DNA from: Ooceraea biroi
Taxonomy: Eukaryota; Arthropoda; Insecta; Hymenoptera; Formicidae
Assembly (NCBI RefSeq): GCF_003672135.1
Contig: NC_039517.1
Coordinates: 7,595,475 to 7,659,474, forward strand
DNA: 64,000 bases
Direction: 5' to 3'
In this document: positions 20,705 to 34,060 of the stretch, one piece after another
Numbering within the stretch: the stretch's first letter is position 1
How the letters are laid out: every line of letters begins with the position of its first letter
Position numbers and translations under genes: made by a program
The notes under the pieces: generated by a model
Database searches by the model: none
What the model saw: the letters and a program-made list of their open reading frames with translations, nothing else
What the model was told of the DNA's origin: nothing

Positions 20705-22111
20705 CTTTTCCGTTGCTTGGGCGCTCATCTGCTTGTCTGGCAGTTTTATGACGAGTGGAAGCAATATCGATTATGAATAACTTTGAATATCGAGACGAAT
20801 GATTCGTGAAAACTGCGTGAAAAGTGAGAATCGCTGTTTTGAACTGATTAAATTTCGCAGCTCGGTAGCGATGATTACGTTATTGGTCGACAGCTCATCG
20901 TGTCACTGCAACTCCGGCTTAATTTACTGCACATGACATTGCAATTGCTTTTGAGGTAGAGATATTGGAAAGCTATTCGGTCTGCGTCGTGTGAATCGAA
21001 GCGCAACAATTTATGACAATCTCTCTCTCAATCTCTCACAAAGTCTCATTTCAAGGAAAGCAACTGTTTTATCATGTACGCTCACGTAAAATATCATCCG
21101 AACTTCTCGACGTTGTCTGATCACATTGCAACCATTTCTACTTAAAGACGATACACGTTCGCATTGACACTTCCGCGCGGGATGTTCTCATAATTTTTTT
21201 ATATTATATTACTCAGATATTTCATGCACTAAATATAGTAATTCTGAAAAAAAGCGTTGTACGATCCGTATTTGTTATCGACATAAAAATACTCGTTACG
21301 ATATCATGTCCGATATTTTCGCGCTCGCCAGAGGCGATTTTTGTTGGTCGGCGGCGAGCTTGTTTTTTTTCGCACGAATTCGCGGCAACAGTTTTATTCG
21401 AGATATGTGAAATTTCTGTTACTAACGAACGCACATAATTATGCAATAAACGTGTAACAGTATTTTTTTGTCGACGTCAAAGTATCGATTACAATATTGC
21501 GCCCGATATGTCCGCGATCGCCCGTGGCGGTCCCGCCACATAGGTGTTACCGTGAAATCGCGTTTCTTTTCGCGCGCGTTCGTAAAAAGAAGAAGCGTAA
21601 ACAATTTCCTGCCAATACCATTTGTCTTTCGTACTTAAATAGAACAATGAGATGAAGTCCTCGCAATGCACAGCTCTTGATATCAACTAATACTTTCCTC
21701 TAAAAAAAGAAAAAAGAGAAACTTATTTGGTGGCTTGATCGCGTGATTTCACACGAGTTTGGATCAATGCGACTTTATTCGCGATACGCGAGATCCGCCG
21801 CCGGGGTTGCCGGCAGCTGCATATGGATGAACGGCGTGTACCCGGCCGTGTCGTGCCGATGTTAATCGCCATCGGGATAAGGGCCGACGGCTGCGTCGCA
21901 TGGCAATTAGGTTACGTGACGCAATAACGATAACGATGACAATTATAACCGTGTCGACGAGGTGATAACCGGTGCGCGTCCTGTCTGCCAATGCGTCCGT
22001 TCGTTGGGGGTGCGCGGCAACCGTTTCATGCGTCCGCCTTCTCGTTCATTAACTATCGCTCATCGTGATAATCTTCGTCGGACAATAGACTTGATAACTC
22101 GCTATCGAGTC

Positions 22112-22131
22112 CGACGACGACGACGACGACG
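22112..22131. repeat. (CGA)n trinucleotide repeat
   Basis: About seven CGA/ACG trinucleotides. No coding frame through it is supported, so it is treated as non-coding simple sequence. Confidence 0.85.
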
Positions 22132-24060
22132 GTGGTAGCGGTAACATTCGATCCGTCGGAAAGCGTTGAAATTTCGCACGCGATTATTTGTTAATCAGAT
22201 TAGCACTACGTATTACGCCTCTGAAGTAACAAGACTGTGAACAAGTCTGCTTACTTCCACAGAAAAGATGAAATTTCTGCCGAAAATAATGACTTCAAAA
22301 TTGTTAATATATTGCAGGTAAAAGCGCTTATAAATTTCTTCTAATTTTATTTCTGTTTGAAGGGAGAAAATTTATAATATTAACATTTCGCGATGCTTCC
22401 TCATTTTGATTTTTCATGGGAATGATCATGATATCGTTAATCGCGTGGTACGTCAAATTTAATCAACTAATTAGTTTCGATATTGAGGAGTTGCGTGAAA
22501 GTAAAGATACCAGAGTTTCTGGCCTTTGAAGAGTTTATCGCGCGGCGCACGTAACTTTGTATCCTTATAAATTCAAACAGAAAGAGAGAAAGCTGGATAT
22601 CTACACTGATGCATCCCTCGGGGGCTACAAAAATGTTAATAATGCTTCATTTCGTTATCTTACTCTATCCAACGAGTCGGATCAAAAGTACAATGAAAAT
22701 CCCTAAGAAGAATATCCCGGGGGTACTATGAAAATCCTCGACAAGGCAACATTTTCCTTAATTACCTCCATGTCGTGGCGAAGATGTTGCGACGATGTAT
22801 GCGAGAAATGATGACGAAGCCCTATTTATTTGAACATCATCTCACCCACGATCGATATTGTCTTTAGTTGCATCAATCGCATGCGAGTCTGTTTTCTCCT
22901 AATTCCACTATTTCTACGTATCGCTCGGTTGTCTGATAACATGATCATTTCTACTTACATCTTCTATCCGAGAATAATGCAGTCCTTGAATTCACCTGCA
23001 GTTTATCTTTTAACAAAGCGGCAATTATGAATTGCTGTTTCGAAACATATTTCCGCGTTGTGACGTGCTGACATCAAAGTGCCCGCCGCAAGCGTTTACA
23101 TTCTACCAGTTATTCCGCGCGTCCGCTGCGAGCGATCGCCGCGATCGTGGGATTGTCCCACGTATGCGATTTCGCGCGTATCGGAATCGGCACGATTGCG
23201 AGATGGTCCTAATTACTCCACGAAACCGTCAACGTATGTGCTCGATACATCCTACAGCGATCACGCGTTCAATCGCGCTTCGCGCCTGTCGATGTGACGC
23301 GCGGATCGCTCTTTTTTCAGCTTTGCGCCGCCGGTGCATTCCATAGATCCTGATATTCGCCCCGTTCGTTACACATCCCGCGGGAATGCGCTCTATGAAT
23401 TGCAAATCTGGTGTCGTGGTGCATTTTTAAAGACTGCGTGCGTGCGCGCGGATTTGCTGCACTGCATCCAAATGAGATTTCGCGACGTTGATCGTCTTCG
23501 AGACATTGTTCGTCGGCGTACTTTAAACTGCACCAGCGATACGCTAACTTTTCTTCGTTTCTCGATCACGTATTAAAGACCGAGAAATGGTTACGCAATG
23601 GTCGAACCAATTTACGAAGCAATCTTAAATTTACCGACGATGGCAGAACTAAAATGTCTCATAAATGTAAAATTTGTGACAGTAAAATTTAACGGCGAGG
23701 AAAATGATATTGCTGTGATACTGTCTGAAATTGTTTCGGAGACGTCTTTGAGACTCTTTTTACTTGATTCTGCACTTAGCAAATTACGCCCGACGAGCGC
23801 GATATGAGAATTTAGCTATCACTTAAAAGTTTATTATGTAGAACTTTAGATAAGGGGCAAAATTGAATAGGGCATCAGAGGGTTAATGCCCGCTGCAACT
23901 GGGGCAGGGTAGATCCCACGGTAATTAATAAAATTAGGGTCGATCGAAGCGCAACTTGAAAGTTACCACTCTCGCTCAGCCATACACCACAGATTGATCC
24001 AGATTATTATACATTAATCTATATTTGCTGTTATATAAGAGAAATAATAATTATCATTAT

Positions 24061-24105
24061 TACTTGGTACTATTATTAATTATTACTTGGTACTATTATT
24101 AATTA
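24061..24105. repeat. 23-bp tandem duplication
   Basis: TACTTGGTACTATTATTAAT plus TAT occurs twice in succession (24061-24083, 24084-24105), with the second copy missing its last base. Confidence 0.85.
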
Positions 24106-24652
24106 ACAGGCTTGTAATTTTGTGATTGCAATTAATATTTTCCTATGCTTGCTTCTTTATTTATATTATCTCAACACACAGACGGTGATGCACAATGCAT
24201 GACGCGTACTTTAAAAAATATCATCCGTAAAAAACTTGAAGACAAAAATATCTAAGAGACGATATTAAGATAACATTACTCAATTATCGTTGCCGAAACG
24301 AGAGTTTGAGAGATCCCACGCTTTACCGAAGCCATCGACCAACATGAAAGATAGATAGATAGAACAAAGTCGATGTCCGCTCTTCGTTTCGTATCTTTTG
24401 AACAAACCTAAAATGCTACGCGTTTCTTGTCCCTCATAAATAAACATATCAGTGAACGCCCTAATTTGCATGCTCAAGCGAGCGGAGGGAGGGTTGATAT
24501 TGTCGGGTGTCGCGAATCGGTGCCATAATCATGACGATAAACGAGAGCACCACTTGCGGAAGGGAGACGCGTCCGCGTAAAACCGCGTCGGCAATTGCAA
24601 TTGCGGCGCGCATTCGACGCATCGTCTGACGTGGAACCAACGTCGAGCCATT

Positions 24653-24690
24653 TATATAAGCGCTGGGACGCGGGTGGAGCATTCGCAGCG
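24653..24690 (+). promoter_or_regulatory. Candidate TATA-type core promoter
   Basis: TATATAAG at 24653-24660 lies in a GC-rich stretch (about 24590-24900), and a start about 30 bp downstream would fall near ATTCGCAG (24681-24688). A TGACGT half-site lies upstream at about 24628. Downstream ATGs open only very short frames. It could be an alternative promoter inside the large intron, an enhancer RNA start, or chance. No initiator consensus is strict. Confidence 0.25.
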
Positions 24691-27600
24691 GCAGTATCGC
24701 GCGGATGGCACCATGAAGAGCGGTGGAGGAAGGGAGGCAGCGGGGTTCGTAGCGCGCGCCGGTCGTCGAGCAGCATGAACGACGGGGGGTTGAACGAGAA
24801 GGGTCCTGCGAGGAAGCACAACGTACGGGTAGGGTGAAATGGAGTGACAGTCGTCGAGTAGTTGTGGACCGGCGGGAGGGGAGTAGATAACGTTAAGTGC
24901 ATTACGTTGCTGCACCGGCTTCGTGCTTACACAATGACTGTCTCCGCATCCCCTATTTTACACCCAGCCGTCTACATACACGTGCATGCGTATATATGCA
25001 CGCACGCACGCGTGCACGCTCGAGGCGAGCCGCGATGCATGCGCATTTCCGTTCTGTCTTTTTCTCCCGTTGATCTCTTCCGTTTTTTCTAGTCTCTATC
25101 TCCCCTTCCGCTTTTATAGCCTCTCGTTCCGTCTCGTTTATCGTTCTCCATCAATTCTTTTCGCTCCTTTTTTTGTGGGGCCTGCCGGCTTTCCCTCTCA
25201 CGACTGCATTAACTCGCCATGGCCCTTTACGTATCATTGCCCGGCCGAATCGACCGAACGGCTGGTCACCCCTCTATTGGTCTCTATCGGATGCTCTCCA
25301 TCTGCCGGCTCATGTTGAGTCTCAAAACAAACGCACCACCAACGGCGGCGGGGGCGGTGGCTCGTCGTCGTTGCTCTATATACATATCGGCAGTTTCGCC
25401 GTTCCGAAACGCGGGGCGATTGCCGCCTCTATTTTCCTCCGCTTTTACAGCCGGTTTTCCCCAGCCTCCACGACGAGTGTTTGTCTTTTTCCCTCCCGCG
25501 CATCATTCTTCCACTATCTCCCTTTTTTGCCCTCGCATTCGTGCGCCGTTTGTTCGGCAATTTGCGAATTCGCTTATTCTCGAGAGTGCTGCCTATAAAT
25601 GCAGCTGTTAATGTCAAGGGAGAGGAAAGACGATTTTGTGAAACTATATGTACGACAGTTTACGAGATCGCATTATCGAGAATGCACATTTTGCGTTTTA
25701 CGTCATTTTATTATATTTCTACCGCAATTGATAAATTGATACTATCAGACACGAGAATGTTATGTATATCGATAAATGATGTATATTCTTGCGAGACTGG
25801 CGAAATTGATATTCATTCAATCAATCGAGAGTGTACCTCCTTTGCGACCGTCTTTCACCGGCAGCGAGCAACTTCTACGGAACCGCTGCAAAGCGCGCAA
25901 ACGAAAGAGCGTTCCGCCTGCCATGCATTGGCGGCGTCGTGCCACCGAGACGACGACGAGACGAGAGGCAGATTTCCGTTTGACTCGATGGCGCGTGAAT
26001 TATGAAACAACGAAGATCCGATGGTATCGGCGTTTCCCGCGGGAGATGCGAGACGAGCGAAACTTCGTAGAGACGTCCCCAGACGTCCGCCGGTAGTATA
26101 ACGGAGTGCGCTCCGACACGGAAGCGGCGAAAGTTCTGGTATGCTGATAGAGCGTGCCGTGCACTACTGACGGATCCTTTTTGCAAACACACGGCGGGAG
26201 CGTCGCGACACGACCGCTCGCGATTTTCTGAACTCATCGTCGGGCGAGATTTAGCGTCAGCAAATTCCGCGGGGACCACGAACGGAGACGGTTCCCTCGT
26301 CGCACGTGCATTCCCGCGGAAAGAGTCTCGTCTCACTTCAACGTCGCTCTTCGAAAATTAAGTGTTCCTCGACGAGAACGCCTCGAAACACGTGGAGTCG
26401 CGGGATTCAGCAGAGCGATCTATATATTACGTCACCGCGACTTAATTCGCGGAAGCTACGCGAATCCACGCTGGTGAATGTCGATTTTGTCATTTTGATG
26501 TTTCTATTGCTTCGTGTTACACATTGTTGCGTGTCTCAGATTCTGTTGGAATGCTCTTTCCTTCTCATGTTACTCTCGCGTCGATGTCGGGTCCTAATTG
26601 CTCGGATTCGGATTCGCGATTCAGCCTCGTCGCGATCGCGCAGATTGGAGTTCAAACAGTCGTGAAATAGCAGCTACCCGCGTGTACGAATTCGCTGCGA
26701 CGTGCACACGATGCATCGATAGAAACTGCTGCGGACGGATTCGACGCGGCTCGAATTCGCGTCGGGGTATACCCAGGGAATACCCGCGAGGACGTTAAGC
26801 GGTATTATCTACCCTCGCCAGCCAGCTCGATTGCGGTATTTCGGCAACGCGTCGATAACCCGGCGCGATTCAGTGGCGAGAATGCGCGCGTGATAACTCT
26901 CAGCTTCGCAAATCGACTGTCGTAAGATATGAAATAAGCGCAGGCACGACCCGGTGGGAGGTGGAAGCCAGGGAGAAAGGAGGAATCAGGGAAATACTAC
27001 CGATTCACGATTTCACCTCTATGCATACCAATCGGCCGCGGATTTCGGTGTCATTATTTTTGCCGTCCCGACTCGCGGTATCATGCGATACTCGGATAAA
27101 CGATTCGATTGAACCGATATCGCGGGACTTGTCGTATTTCCACTGTGCATTGCGGCTCGTCCTGCCTCGCGAATTATTGCGATATGTGAAGTAGGCATGT
27201 AATTCGATGAATAAAGGGATAGCTGTGCATGAGCGGCTTCATTGAACGACGTTAAATGATTCGTCGCTTTCACGTGCCGAATGTATATCGCGTTTTGATC
27301 GCGAAGGGGTGTGCAAATTTTGCCTGTCTTTTCTGAAAATTATTGAACGCATTGAACGCGATGGGAACTGGCAATTCTTCGTAGCGTTATCGGTCAGGTG
27401 ACGGATGTTACTCGCTGCTGCATCTGTCGTTTCGCGGATACGCGTGGACACGCTCGTCTCGTCATCCTTTTCACAACGAACGTATACGAATGGGTGCGAC
27501 GATAAATCTAATTCCGCGGACGAAATATATCGTGTTACAATTCACCGCAATCGAATGTAATGGACTGGTTGCGTTGTAGTAATCTCCACATGATAGGGAG

Positions 27601-28598
27601 ATTAAACGGATGGACTGACGCAAAGTTTCAACTGTTGCCTCCGGAGATAGATACGTTATCAAAGCGTGTGTTCCATCCCTCATAGATCGTGTGTAAAGCG
27701 CACCGCAATAATGACCTCACTTCGTAAATTACAGTTGGATTAATATTGCGGGCAGATTCAAGATATTTGGATACAGCTCAAACCGCAATAGTACCATAGC
27801 GAATCCGAGATCGATCTGCAGCGGATTGTGTGCGCTCGTCGCCGTGCGCTGGATTTTATCGTTAAACCTCTGGGTTAAGCCTCGAATTCAATCCTATTCG
27901 ATTAAATTCTATTAATTAGTTCGACGCATTCTCCATCGAATCACACGCTGGAATTCCATTGAAGGGAAAGATCCGCTTGAAATAGTCGTGATTAATTGTA
28001 ATAATTCAACGCGAGATCGAAAGCGGTAAAGGCGATTTCTTTGGCGCGGGAATTGATCGAGAGGATCGAGGGGATAAAGTACGCGCCAACGGGCCCATTG
28101 CGTGCAATCTCGGAATTAAAGCTGCATCGTAAAACCGGAGCAGAAGTTTGCTGAGCACGGAGATGCCAGGGCAGGCCCGGCAACTTGGACGTTATTCATG
28201 GCACGCCGAGTACAAAGCAGCGAGAGCAATTTAGCCGCTCACTTGTCGCCGTTGGCTGGAATAGGTTGGTCGGATTATGATCCTCACATCGCCGTGTTTC
28301 CTTCAATGCAGCGAAGCCCAGCGCGAGAACCGGCGTCTGGGTGGCCAGCTTAAAAGCTATCGGAAGGAGATCCCTCGTTTTCACAGCTTGCCAGCGTGCA
28401 CGTGAGAGAGGAAGAGAGAGACGACCGAAGAAAAATTTCCACCGTCATCCTGGATCGTGCACGTCGTTGGAAAATGAGACGTGAAAATAAAGGGAGTGGA
28501 CGCACGCGCGGCGGGTGGATGCTGAAGGTTGAGCATAAAGGGAGAAAAAAGCGAAGCGGAAACTAGCGAGCTGACTGGAAGATCGAGCTTGGGTGGTG

Positions 28599-28627
28599 GT
28601 CGTCGTCATCGTCGACGACGACGACGA
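28599..28627. repeat. Palindromic GTC/GAC trinucleotide tract
   Basis: A GTC-rich run switches to a GAC run around GTCGAC (28611-28616), so the two halves are complementary and can fold into a hairpin. Confidence 0.8.
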
Positions 28628-30062
28628 TGGCGGTGGTGGCGGCTAAAAAGTTGTGCTTGCTCGGCGAACTGCTAAGCCTGTCATTCGCACGCTTCCGCGA
28701 ACGCCCTGGAACTGATTTAAAGACGAATGAAGGTCCACTCCTCCCTCGGGCGAGCGCACGCGAGACTCCGGGATTAAGAGAGCCCGGTAGCTATGCGCCG
28801 TTAATTGCACGACGAACGTCGCCCTTTGACCCGACGCAAGAGTCTGGCCGCCCGATGGAAATGAGAGCACTGATGGCGATGGCCGAGAAGGAAGGGTCGG
28901 TTTTTCCGGAGAAATTGTACACGTAGAGGATTGTAAATAATTTCGTCATAATGACGAAAACACTATTTGATTTATAAAATGTCTCACGGCATGTGGATTC
29001 TTAATAACGAAGATGAAGGCTCATGCTCATTAATAAAACTTAAGGCAAACTGATATTGGCTCTTTCTCTCTCGACCGTTCGATCTCAATTTTCATGCGAT
29101 AGGTAGATATCTTAACTTGTCTGTATCAATAATGACTTACTGAGACGATTTTTCCTCATCTAAACTGCCGGAGTGCACCAATTCTTAGAAGTTATAAAGT
29201 GTCGGAGAAATCGAGAGATATATCGCGTACGAGATTTATGATTTTTATATAATATATAATATATCATTCCTTGGTATTGTTCATTACAACATAATTCGTT
29301 TCCTCCATGTGGCGAGGTTCGTACGTTACATACAAAACAATCGTACTTTGATGGTAGCAAAAGCAAACCGAATTATCGACTCGCACGACACGACAGCGGC
29401 GGAACAGTGCGTCTCGCCTTTATTGCAGCAAGACACCAGAGTATTTTACGTCCGTAAATTGCGGCACCGGGGTGAGTTTCGCGCCGGGGAATATTGCAGT
29501 CGCGAGCCGGCGCCGTTATTTGCATAGAATTCCGCGCGACCTCCGTGGTGGAGCCGGGGTGCATTTCGCAAAAACAGCGCCGACCGGAGCCGTCACAAAA
29601 CGAGGAAGCAGAATGGGAAACCGGTTCCGCGCTTTCAGCCGGCTAAATGACGACTCCGTCGTAAGGAGGAGCCTTGTCATTAATGAAGTAAGAGCCTTTC
29701 ATCCCATGGGGCCGCGCGTTCTCCACGGGGGTTGAAGCGCCGCGTGGGCTTTTAATTAAATTCGTTCCTAGCCGGGCGCGGTGTGCTTAAACAGCTCGCG
29801 AATGCCGAGTTCGTGTTTGGGATTACAAACACTGCGCGCGAGCGTGCTCGCCAATGAATCGGTGCTACGTAAAAACGGCGTGCCGGGAATTTCAAGGAAG
29901 CTGCCGTCGCAGCTGGAGAACGATGGATCTGCACCCGGGCTCTTCCTTAATGAAAATTTAAATAGCGGCCTAATCGCAAGGTTGTCCAATCTCAAAAGCG
30001 GCGAGTCTCATTTATTTAAGAAATTTGGTGTGGAATCCATCCATTAGCGGAAGTTCAATTTA

Positions 30063-30078
30063 TCATCTCTCTCTCTCT
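30063..30078. repeat. CT microsatellite
   Basis: Short CT run followed by TTTCTTTT, simple sequence. Confidence 0.75.
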
Positions 30079-33000
30079 TTCTTTTCGCGCGCGTGCGAAT
30101 ATTAGGACATATGCGACGCTCGCGTCCAGCGATCCCGACAAACGCTTCCACCTCATTGTGCACCGGAAGTCAAGGCGACGAGACAAGAGAGACGCGATAT
30201 TCAAATACCCCGCGGGAACTCGCGTCGCGACGCGATGCACCGAGAATACGGGAGCGTCGTCGAAGAGACGCGGGCCCGGACGCTTCCTTTCGGCGCCTGC
30301 CGTGCCCTTTCACCCGTTAAATTACGAAATATCCCACGGGAAATTCTTCAGCCCGCGCGCCGGAAGTTCGCGTATCCCGTCCCGCCGCCGACGCGGCCGC
30401 GTTCGTTCGCGAGCAACGAAGATAGATGACGGCGGACTTCGGCGGCCGGATACCGTTCCGCATCTTCTTATCGAACGCATAAATCAACGATTCCATCTTG
30501 CCGCGCCTCGATATCCTCCCCCTTTTTAACCATCTCTGTCTCCTCGTCTTTCCTCGAGCGATCGTCGATGTCAACGATGTCAGTCTACTCCTGCGCTCGT
30601 CGTATTCTAGATTAGATCAGTCTTGACGGCCTCTACACGTTAATAAGTTAATTCTATTTAATGCACTTTTGCGTAGGATTATCTTCCAACACTTCTGCCT
30701 TCGTCATTTCAGAAAATTCCATCTCCTACTCAGTTGCCAAATATCATAATTCCTTATCATCTTTCATCCGCTTCTTCTTCACACTCTCTCTTCAGATCGT
30801 TCGTTACCTCCTACATTATCGCTTTGCTATGAATGAGTCTTGGATTAATATGTCGAATATTCTACAATTTCAGTTAATCATAATATCAGTTCCGCTTGGC
30901 TATATTGAATTTATATTTGATATGCTATACATATTTTACATGATATGTAATATATGGACTCATTAAAGCTTATCGTTATTTTCTTAGCTTATATTGCATA
31001 TCTTTATTTATTCCTTCCTGTTATACTTCGTCCTACTTGAGTTTCTGAGTTACTTTAATACGAGAAAATTAATGCAGCGTTATTTTTTTGATCGCGCATC
31101 AAGTCCACCATTTCGTCGTTTCTATACGAATGTTTCATGGTTGACACTGGTTTAGGGCGATCACCTAATCGTGAGGGGTTGTCCCACTCGTGTCGCGTTC
31201 GAGATGAATCCTCGGGATTCGTTACGCTCTCTCGATTCCTCGCCCCCTCGCCCGATTTATCCCTCTTAGCTGGTTCGGTTCCCGCGGGAATTCCCGCAAA
31301 TTACTGGTAGCCGCTCGTCGACTTTCCTCGCGCAACAGATTTCAATTATCTCGACGGGCATCGAGTGCGAATTGCAGACAAAACGCACTCAGTTCAGGCC
31401 ACAGCCAGATCAATTATTATTACGGTCCTTTGCGAGATGTAGCAAGATATATTGGTAAATAGCGCGGAAATGCCGCTTGGCAATTTTTCAAGTACATTCG
31501 CTAATATTAACGTCACTGCGGCCGATATTTCTTACAATAAAAATTTATTATCATCCGCATTATTATCGTGCTAGTTAAATAATACCAAAGTTGGCTACTA
31601 ATCGACTCTACTTAGTCATGGGTGCGCAGTTGTTGTTCCATGGGATTACTTTTGGAATGATACATCGCTCGCGCGCAGCAGGCATCGCGGCGAACAAACG
31701 GCGACTCATTACGGCACTTCCCAAAATCTCATTAGGTCCATCGTCGCTGCTGCGCTTATTTAGGGGATTAAAACTACTTGGCCGAATGTCACCGGCGAGC
31801 GGTGGCGGTTTTTATCTCGGAAAAAATGCGGTCGATGGGAGCCACCCATACTAATCCGGTCGCGAGAAAATGAGAAGCCATCAAGAAGAAGAAAGCGACT
31901 CTTGCTGCGCGCGTTGGTTCCCCGTCGTCGGTTGCCGGTCGCGCAAATATTTGTGCTGGGGAATTGCAACAGGAGAAAGTACCATTTAAATTGCAGATGA
32001 AATGCGCGGGTGTGCGCGGCCAGCGATTAGAGTTATTAAATTTGAGCGGTTAATTAAGCGAACGCGGGTCCACGGGTTGGCGTGCGCCTCTTCGAATGCG
32101 ATAGAGCTGTTGATGAGTCGCGGAAGTCTAAATTTCCGAGGGGAGCAATCTGGATTTTGATAACGCGTTTATCGACTTCTTGCTCGGGGACTTCCTTCTC
32201 AGTGGATCAATCGGAGGACGCGTAAATGAGCGCGGATGAGTATAGCGAGATAGGTGCCAATCGTGGCTTTTGATTCGCAATATTCGAGAGAGGGAGAGAC
32301 TTAGCTTCAAATACGTTGGAAGATGCGACGGGCGTTCTTCGTGTAATCTCGCGTCTCGGATCGGCTCCATTATTTAGCGCGGAAATCGTTGAACGCGCGC
32401 ACTGTCGTTTATTGACAGTGAGACGCGCGTGCTGTTCGCGATCGGAAATCGCAAACGGCGGAAGAGATTTTTTATCCGTCGTACGTGCAGCGCGCAATTG
32501 TGTTTCGCCTGGTACGGGAGGAGGAAATGCGTTATTGGAAAGCTGCCACGCGATAGAAGTTTTGTTGGAAATATCATTTAATACATGTCCTCCTTGATAT
32601 ATATTACATGTATTCCTCCCAAGAATACGTCGGGGGGCTGCATGTGCCACGCAGCTGCGATAATTTCGTTTACTTTCGTAACCTGACAAGTGAAGTTTCG
32701 CGGAAACTCAGCACTTTGTCACATAATCTTCGAGATTGGATAATAACTGCCATTAATTACGCATCATCGTATCTGCGCAAGATAATTCCATCCGATCATT
32801 TAACTAATGTACTGTGACAAAATCAGTTCTCGCGACATTCCGAACAAATACATGTACGTAATGAAAAATCGGGATGTCTTGCGTCCGATGCAGTGCGATG
32901 ACCCTTTCTATTATAGCTTTCGTATTTACGAAAACGGACTACTAAATATGCATTGTAGTTCGCGCGCATTAATCAGACCGTGGAAACTGCGCGGAATTTA

Positions 33001-33388
33001 ATTAAACAAATTAAGGACTGCCGTCCCCAATTAACGTCACTTCTCGATTCGAATAGAATTCGCAGCGTAAAACGATCAAGGGTACTCGTTCATTCGTTCG
33101 ATGCTACGCTAGCCCTCCGAAAAGATTACTTCTTTACATGGAAACTGGGGCGTCTCTCGCGCGGGGCGAGAGGTCAAGAGGTCGGGTCGGTTTCACTGAT
33201 GAGATTTCGCGTTACAAAGCCGAGCCTTATACCGTGCGCGCTTACGTTTCAACTTATTCGTAGAGAACGCGCCGAGTTCCACTGCCGAACTTCAAAGGAT
33301 TCGCGAAGCGAAGCTCGCGCCTCCTCCCACGTCTCACATTTGGCCGGATAAGGTTTGTGTTACGAAGCTGCATTTCGCACATCTCGAA

Positions 33389-33406
33389 ATCTCTCTCTCT
33401 CTCTCT
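33389..33406. repeat. CT microsatellite
   Basis: A pure TC/CT run of about nine dinucleotides. Confidence 0.85.
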
Positions 33407-34032
33407 GGAAATCTTGCAAGGAGAGATCTCACACGAGAAGGTAGAGTCACGCTTCACGCACGCCTCTCGTTCGCAATTGTGATTTCACACTGTAATCGTG
33501 ACTGCGTGATGTTAGAAGATCTGGATGTAGAAACGCAACGCGCAATACGAGCGCGTATTTCATTCGATAGTACTGTGCACCTTACAGAGATCAATTCATT
33601 CGCTGCGCGAATGACGAAACTTGGAGCTGTGCAATGGTACTATCGAGTAACAATAATAGTTTTGGCTTTGAAGACTATTCAACAGGTGGACTTTCGAAGG
33701 AGTCAATCATTTATTAAGATGTTTAGCATATTTCGCTTTATTGTTAGATGAAGAAGAAAAGCAGAAATACCGCGCTCTTTTAGTGTTGATATGAAAATGT
33801 GGAGCAGCCGATATAATATATATGTATATAGAAGAAAAACGAGGTCTTTCTTCCTCCAGATCTTTTTCTGTAGTTGCGAAATGTTAGGTATTATTATTAT
33901 ACCATTCAAAGTCGTATTGATAGCTCGGAGTTGAAACAGTCGATATCGTCTTGCACTGTAGATGCAAAAGGAAGAATATACTATATGCACAGACCTCTTT
34001 CAATTGTAAAGTCGTAGCGCATTATTAGACTA

Positions 34033-34060
34033 CGTAATATTTCCAGCGTAATATTTCCAG
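34033..34060. repeat. 14-bp tandem duplication
   Basis: CGTAATATTTCCAG occurs twice head to tail without mismatch. Confidence 0.85.

Larger units (their letters stand above)
12831..24590. other. Intron-like DNA, no gene recognised
   Basis: About 11.8 kb with no recognised exon. It includes a CG/TG tract at 13269-13297, a GA/GATA tract at 16732-16759, GC-rich purine/pyrimidine blocks near 16780-17240, a 15-bp hairpin at 18621-18664, an ATTTT tract at 20682-20704, a CGA tract at 22112-22131 and a 23-bp tandem pair at 24061-24105. The 173-codon frame at 18093-18614 begins with GTG and shows no domain. Confidence 0.45.

Noticed and set aside
23598..23807. 69-codon plus-strand frame that reads like a plausible soluble protein
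   Set aside because: ATG start, but no homologous family recognised, length expected by chance, and no splice or promoter context.
32207..32689. 160-codon minus-strand frame overlapping a 93-codon plus-strand frame
   Set aside because: Both strands are open at once, as expected from local composition; no domain in either.
32951..32975. Sequence resembling the miR-33 seed region (GCATTGTAGT)
   Set aside because: The rest diverges and no complementary arm lies within 100 bp on either side, so no precursor hairpin can form.
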